Part shown: positions 41,197 to 45,340 of the stretch, in pieces
Layout: every line of letters begins with the position of its first letter
Position numbering within the stretch: position 1 is the first letter of the stretch
NCBI GenBank assembly: GCA_964489015.1
Contig: CAZAXD010000015.1
Span: 1-45,340, forward strand
Reading direction: 5' to 3'
Source: JAPYWM01 sp964489015
GTDB lineage: Bacteria; Bacteroidota; Bacteroidia; SpSt-205
DNA length: 45,340 bases
The notes under the pieces: model-generated
Told to the model about the DNA's origin: nothing
Databases searched by the model: none
The model's input: the letters and a program-made list of their open reading frames with translations, nothing else
Translations under genes and position numbers: made by a program

Positions 41197-43629
41197 GTGA
41201 CTCAAATCGTAGAGCGGGAGATCGTCGAGGAGATGCGCAGCGCTTATATCGATTATGCCATGAGCGTAATCGTAGCACGGGCGCTACCGGATGTACGGGA
41301 TGGTCTCAAACCAGTGCAGCGTCGCGTACTGTACGGCATGTTAGAATTGGGCTTGACGCCTGATAAACCTTATAAGAAGTCAGCCCGTATCGTCGGCGAG
41401 GTCCTCGGCAAATACCATCCACACGGGGACGCCGCTGTGTATGACACCATGGTACGCATGGCCCAGCCTTGGACGCTACGGTATCCGCTGGTCGAAGGCC
41501 AGGGTAACTTCGGCTCGGTCGACAACGATGCCCCAGCCGCTATGCGTTATACCGAAGCCCGTCTCGCCCCTATCGCTCTAACTCTGCTTGCTGACCTCGA
41601 TAAAGACACCGTCGACTTTGTTCCAAACTTTGATGAGTCCCTGACGGAACCCACTGTCTTACCTGGTCTCCTGCCTAATCTCCTGCTCAATGGCGCCAGC
41701 GGGATCGCCGTAGGCATGGCCACGGATATACCCCCTCACAACCTCCCCAATGTCGTCGAGGCCCTCCTACGGCTCCTTGCAGACCCCGAGATAACCGATG
41801 AGTCCCTTATCGAAGCTATTCAAGGACCGGACTTTCCAACAGGCGGGATTATTCTCGGGCAAGAGGGCATCCGACACATGTACCTAACTGGCAAAGGCAA
41901 GCTGTGCCTGCGAGGAAAGGCCTTTATCGATACTCTACCCGGGGGTCGTGCAGCCATTATCATTACTGAAATCCCTTACCGCGTGAGCAAAGCCAGCTTA
42001 GTCGAGCAGATCGCCTACCTAGCCGAATCTAAAAAGATTGAAGGCATTGCTGAGGTCCGGGACGAATCAGACCGCGAAGGCCTCCGCATCGTCCTAGAGC
42101 TCAAGCGAGAAGCAACCCCCCGAATCGTCCTAAACAACCTTTACCTGCACACCTCCCTCGAAATCGCTTATAATGCCCAGTGGGTGGCTTTGCATCGTGG
42201 GCGTCCTCGCACGCTGACTCTCCGCACCGCCCTGCAAGCTTATCTAGAGCACCGCAATCAAGTCATCTTACGACGGACGCGCTACGAGCTCGCAGAAGCA
42301 GAAAAACGGGCTCACATTCTTGAAGGTCTACTCGTGGCACTCGACCACCTGGATGCTATTATTCAACTCATTCGCAACTCTGCTACCCCGGATATCGCTC
42401 GCCAGGGCCTCATAACGCAGTTTAATCTCTCGCCTGCGCAAGCTCAGGCCATCTTAGACCTACGCCTACAGCGGCTCACGGCACTTGAGCGCGAAAAAAT
42501 CCAAAAAGAGTATCAGGAACTACAAGAAAAGATCGCTTATTACAAGAAGGTCCTCGAGGATCCTGAGGAGCAGAAAAAGATTATCCGCACGGAATTAGAG
42601 CAGCTCAATGAGATGTATGGCGACGCCCGTCGTACACAGATCTTGCCGACAGAGGATGAGATTAGCCTCGAGGATACACTCCCCAATACTGAAGCGGCTG
42701 TTTTGATTAGCTACCAAGGTTATATCAAGCGAACCGATCTCAAGGCCTATCGTACACAAGGACGCGGTGGTACCGGCCTGCGCACTATGGATCTCAAGGA
42801 GGAAGACTTCATCCAGCATTTTATTATTGCGCGGCTCCATGATTATTTACTACTCTTTACGGAAAAAGGCTGGTGTTATTGGCTACGGGTCCATGAGATC
42901 CCCGAAGCCGGTCGCGCGCAGCGCGGGCGCTTCATCCAGAACCTCTTGGCTTTGCCGCCCGAGGACCGTATCGTAGCGTACTTAAACGTCTCTAATCTGC
43001 AAGACGAGACATTTATTGCGCAGCACAGTTTATTTTTTGCGACGAGAAAGGGTATCGTCAAAAAAACGCCTCTATCAGAGTACGCTAGACCGCGTAGCAA
43101 AGGGATCATTGCCCTAAACTTCAAGGAGGGGGATGGGTTACTGGGGGTGGCCCTTGTAGATGAAACGCGCGCCCAGGAGGTAGTTCTAGTTTCGCGCGAA
43201 GGCCAGGCAATCCGCTTCCCTCATACTGAAGTCCGCCCCATGGGGCGTACAGCTACGGGCGTTATCGGCATGGAACTGGAACCTACGGATACCTTAGTAG
43301 GGCTAGTACCCATCCAAAACCCGGACCATTACTTACTCACTCTTTCCGAGAATGGCTATGGCAAAATGACCGCCTTTGGTGAGTATCGCACGACACACCG
43401 AGGCGGCAAAGGCATTCGTACCCTCCACATCACCGAAAAGACCGGCTATGTCATCAGCGCGCTCGAGCTGACCCCCACAGAGGAACTCATGATTGTAACC
43501 CGCCAAGGCCAAAGTATTCGCTTCGCCGCCAAGGAGGTCGCCATCCAGGGCCGGACTACCCAAGGCGTGCGCCTTATTCGCCTGCGAGACAGTGACGGTA
43601 TTGCGACAGTGAGCCGCATTTATGAGTGA
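41197..43629 (+). CDS. gyrA: DNA gyrase subunit A
   Basis: The 810-residue protein is the DNA breakage-reunion subunit of gyrase. The N-terminal domain has YAMSVIVARALPDVRDGLKP, the quinolone-region segment HPHGDAAVYDTMVRMAQ, and the catalytic tyrosine in AAMRYTEARL (about Tyr118). Residue 79, equivalent to E. coli Ser83, is alanine; the Asp87 equivalent (Asp83) is kept. The C-terminal beta-pinwheel (about 500-810) carries a degenerate GyrA box near residue 527 (TQGRGGTG) and a second one near 730 (THRGGKG), which favours GyrA over ParC. The start is GTG, 4 nt after a TAACTTTG box. It overlaps the next gene by 8 nt. Confidence 0.94.
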   Translation: MTQIVEREIVEEMRSAYIDYAMSVIVARALPDVRDGLKPVQRRVLYGMLELGLTPDKPYKKSARIVGEVLGKYHPHGDAAVYDTMVRMAQPWTLRYPLVEGQGNFGSVDNDAPAAMRYTEARLAPIALTLLADLDKDTVDFVPNFDESLTEPTVLPGLLPNLLLNGASGIAVGMATDIPPHNLPNVVEALLRLLADPEITDESLIEAIQGPDFPTGGIILGQEGIRHMYLTGKGKLCLRGKAFIDTLPGGRAAIIITEIPYRVSKASLVEQIAYLAESKKIEGIAEVRDESDREGLRIVLELKREATPRIVLNNLYLHTSLEIAYNAQWVALHRGRPRTLTLRTALQAYLEHRNQVILRRTRYELAEAEKRAHILEGLLVALDHLDAIIQLIRNSATPDIARQGLITQFNLSPAQAQAILDLRLQRLTALEREKIQKEYQELQEKIAYYKKVLEDPEEQKKIIRTELEQLNEMYGDARRTQILPTEDEISLEDTLPNTEAAVLISYQGYIKRTDLKAYRTQGRGGTGLRTMDLKEEDFIQHFIIARLHDYLLLFTEKGWCYWLRVHEIPEAGRAQRGRFIQNLLALPPEDRIVAYLNVSNLQDETFIAQHSLFFATRKGIVKKTPLSEYARPRSKGIIALNFKEGDGLLGVALVDETRAQEVVLVSREGQAIRFPHTEVRPMGRTATGVIGMELEPTDTLVGLVPIQNPDHYLLTLSENGYGKMTAFGEYRTTHRGGKGIRTLHITEKTGYVISALELTPTEELMIVTRQGQSIRFAAKEVAIQGRTTQGVRLIRLRDSDGIATVSRIYE

Positions 43630-44638
43630 ACCTAAGCCAATCGTACGCCCAGGCCTGGCTATGCGCCTAGCCCTAAAGCTAGTCCGGCTAGGTTTGCTCC
43701 GTGTCCCACCGGATAGTCTCCTAGGGCGTCTCTTTAGAGTATGGAAACTCCTTAGTCAAAAGCTCTGGTCTACCCTCAACGCGCTGTCTCCCCATCCATA
43801 CCAGTGCTTATACAACCTCCTAATTGGCAAACACACCTACCCCCTCCGGCTAGATCCCAATCAGTCCCCTCAGCTCATCAAGCTCTCACCTCCTAACCTT
43901 GTCAGCTTTCTAGCCCTTTATAAGAAAGGCTTCAGGCCCATAGCTTACGACCAGCATGCTCGGATTCTTACCTGGCAGTTGGCCCCTGATTTACGTTTTC
44001 AAACTAGGACTTTCCCTGGCTGGGACCTCTCCGTTTTAGTAGAAACCTTCGGCGAAACTCATTATGACACAAACTTTCGCGACAAGCGTATCATTGATAT
44101 CGGCGCTTATATCGGAGATACCTCTACTTACTTTGCTTCTAAAGGGGCTCGGGAAGTAGTCGCGCTAGAACCTTCCCCCTCCAATCTAGAAATAGCCCGC
44201 CAAAACATCCAACAATCACCCTTTGAAGGTACAATCAAGCTGCTCCCCATAGGCATTGCTGCTCAAAATGGCCATTTTACCTTGTTCACAGATGCCGCTA
44301 ATACCATGAACGACGCCCTCATCCCTACTAGTGAAAGCCAGTCAAAACTAAACCAGCCTGCTCAGCTCCATATTATCGAAGTCTGGAGCTTTGAACGTTT
44401 ACTAGAACATCTGCAATGGCCTGAGGTGGATATAGTCAAGCTAGACTGCGAAGGCGCTGAGTATCCCATTCTCTTAGAGACACCCGATCACATTCTCTTA
44501 CGGGTGAAGGAGTGGATCATGGAGTACCATGGCGACCCTAAGCCGCTTAGAGAGCGCCTTGAAAAGCTCGGGTATACTGTAGAACACCTTCGAGACCGAG
44601 TCTCGTTGGGTATCCTTCGAGCTAAAAGGGCCCACTAA
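43622..44638 (+). CDS. FkbM-family SAM-dependent methyltransferase
   Basis: The 338-residue protein has a C-terminal FkbM methyltransferase domain (about 153-325): the SAM loop IIDIGAYIGDTSTYFASKGA, the acidic strand REVVALEPSPSNLEIARQN, and the family motif DIVKLDCEGAEYPILL. Residues 1-150 form an N-terminal region shared with the next gene (SPPNLVSFLALYKKGF, then FPGWDLSVLVETF). FkbM enzymes methylate hydroxyls on sugars, lipids or natural products; the target here is unknown, with cell-surface glycan a reasonable guess. The ATG lies within the end of gyrA (8-nt overlap), so it is read from the gyrA transcript. Confidence 0.85.
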   Translation: MSEPKPIVRPGLAMRLALKLVRLGLLRVPPDSLLGRLFRVWKLLSQKLWSTLNALSPHPYQCLYNLLIGKHTYPLRLDPNQSPQLIKLSPPNLVSFLALYKKGFRPIAYDQHARILTWQLAPDLRFQTRTFPGWDLSVLVETFGETHYDTNFRDKRIIDIGAYIGDTSTYFASKGAREVVALEPSPSNLEIARQNIQQSPFEGTIKLLPIGIAAQNGHFTLFTDAANTMNDALIPTSESQSKLNQPAQLHIIEVWSFERLLEHLQWPEVDIVKLDCEGAEYPILLETPDHILLRVKEWIMEYHGDPKPLRERLEKLGYTVEHLRDRVSLGILRAKRAH

Positions 44639-44902
44639 ATAAAAGCTTAGACCTATTCAGTCCTCCTTACCCTATAAGCCACAAACTAACGAAGAGAGGG
44701 AATATTCTAATAACCCCGCCCATTACTTGCACCAACACGCCAGGCAGAACTCTTGTCAATAGAACGCTAGCCAAAGGGGGCGCGGTGAGCTTCTTGCAGC
44801 GGACTCGCTCTGCTCAGGCCAGGTTGCAGCCATTAGGGCCTACCCTAGCTAGCCTCGTCAGCCCAGAGCTAAGTGCTAAATTGATTAGCTTTGCACACGA
44901 GA
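44639..44902. other. 264-nt intergenic region, longest in the window
   Basis: No open frame, tRNA or clear terminator was recognised here. A bulged hairpin (GCAGCG / CGCTCTGC, near 44798-44815) lacks a T-run. Apart from the promoter box at 44886-44893 the content is unexplained. Elsewhere in the window gene gaps are usually below 110 nt. Confidence 0.6.
44886..44893 (+). promoter_or_regulatory. -7 promoter box TAGCTTTG of the second FkbM-type gene
   Basis: Exact TAnnTTTG match ending 9 nt before the ATG at 44903, the longest gap of the set. Confidence 0.68.
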
Positions 44903-45340
44903 ATGAATAAGCCCCAGAGACCACCCCTTCTAGGTCGACTCCTGTATAGCGCAATAAATAAGGGCTGGATAGCCTTTTCCCAAGGGGGAGTTCTAGACCG
45001 TCTACTTAAGATTCGCTATATCTATAAGGTGAGACTCTTCCCCACCCTCCGCAAGCTAACCCCGTCCCCCCTAAAAGTTCTATGGCATCTACTTAGGGGA
45101 CGAAACCGCTATGCCCTTAGGCTAAGCCCCGATTCTACCCCCCAAGAGATCATGCTATCGCCTGCAAACTTAGTCGGCTTACTGAGGCTTTATCAGGCTG
45201 GTTATACTGTCTCTAACTACGATCCCAAGTCACACGTTATGACATGGCGCCTAGCACCGAACTTATCCATCATCACCCGCACTTACCCGGGATGGGACAT
45301 GGCTACTATTGTAGAGGCTTTTATCGAAAATGAGTACGAT
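44903..45340 (+). CDS. FkbM-type methyltransferase paralogue (5' part, runs off the window)
   Basis: The open frame from ATG 44903 continues to the window end (146 codons). It parallels the N-terminal region of the preceding gene: LSPANLVGLLRLYQAGYTVS and RTYPGWDMATIVEAF align with the corresponding segments there, including the Tyr-Asp that directly precedes the methyltransferase domain. The SAM-binding motif would begin just past the window end. It is therefore a tandem paralogue. It does not overlap its neighbour and has its own promoter box. Confidence 0.8.
   Translation, partial: MNKPQRPPLLGRLLYSAINKGWIAFSQGGVLDRLLKIRYIYKVRLFPTLRKLTPSPLKVLWHLLRGRNRYALRLSPDSTPQEIMLSPANLVGLLRLYQAGYTVSNYDPKSHVMTWRLAPNLSIITRTYPGWDMATIVEAFIENEYD

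Noticed and set aside
44798..44815. Hairpin in the last intergenic region as a terminator
   Set aside because: The stem is bulged and there is no following T-run.
1..45340. CRISPR array, tRNA/rRNA, insertion sequence, phage or defence genes
   Set aside because: No direct repeat series, cloverleaf-like segment, transposase or integrase motif was seen; gaps between genes are mostly too short to hold RNA genes.
1..45340. Conserved -33 TTG elements upstream of the boxes
   Set aside because: Apart from a possible one before gyrA (41159-41161), no TTG recurs at a steady distance in the promoters I checked, so none is annotated.

Overview
The window is a gene-dense stretch (about 97% coding) from a member of the Bacteroidota, GC roughly 50-55%. 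The evidence is the content: a CCNLSE-type TonB-dependent receptor, two PorE-like (TPR, PD40 propeller, carboxypeptidase-regulatory domain, OmpA) proteins of the kind used by the type IX secretion system, DUF5683, three-gene sdhCAB with a single fused cytochrome b subunit, a GT3-type glycogen synthase, and exact copies of the Bacteroidota -7 promoter element TAnnTTTG. Genus cannot be told from this sequence. The 69 N bases at 32706-32774 mark a draft or metagenome assembly gap.

Layout, left to right. 1-2731 (minus): GT4 glycosyltransferase, phosphoglucomutase/phosphomannomutase, start of a GlcD-like FAD oxidase. 2734-3740 (plus): DUF5683 protein and a PAP2-like membrane protein. 3733-8163 (minus): PlsC-like acyltransferase, mutS, lptF/lptG permease, overlapping end to start. 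8231-12183 (minus): carboxynorspermidine/saccharopine dehydrogenase, pdxJ, CHASE2 sensor without output domain, FecR/TPR protein, closed by a strong hairpin terminator. 12211-15637 (minus): sdhC-sdhA-sdhB. 15674-22124 (minus): sppA, a broken outer-membrane protein gene, a 926-aa helical-repeat/propeller protein and ribD. 22139-26655 (minus): S9 peptidase with an added C-terminal domain, then nadE. 26683-32889 (minus): glycogen synthase-phosphorylase fusion, and the gapped TonB receptor. 32966-39701 (plus): two PorE-like genes, a CBS-containing site-2 protease, glutaryl-CoA dehydrogenase and scpB. 39691-41156 (minus): rhomboid protease and an exported protein of unknown function. 41197-45340 (plus): gyrA and two FkbM-type methyltransferase paralogues, the second cut by the window end.

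The most striking signal is regulatory. Sixteen exact TAnnTTTG boxes, plus two near matches, lie only 3-9 nt before start codons, nearly always at the first gene of a transcription unit. Almost every gene without a box overlaps or closely follows an upstream gene on the same strand. With the -7 element that close, transcription should begin on or next to the start codon, so the mRNAs are predicted to be leaderless. The boxes also correct several start sites. A second genome-wide habit is visible in the exported proteins: each predicted signal peptide is followed directly by glutamine, the substrate for N-terminal pyroglutamate formation.

No CRISPR array, tRNA, rRNA, insertion sequence, phage gene or defence island was recognised. 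The candidates for something undescribed are the leaderless promoter grammar, the seven-repeat helical/propeller protein, and the split CHASE2-FecR module.
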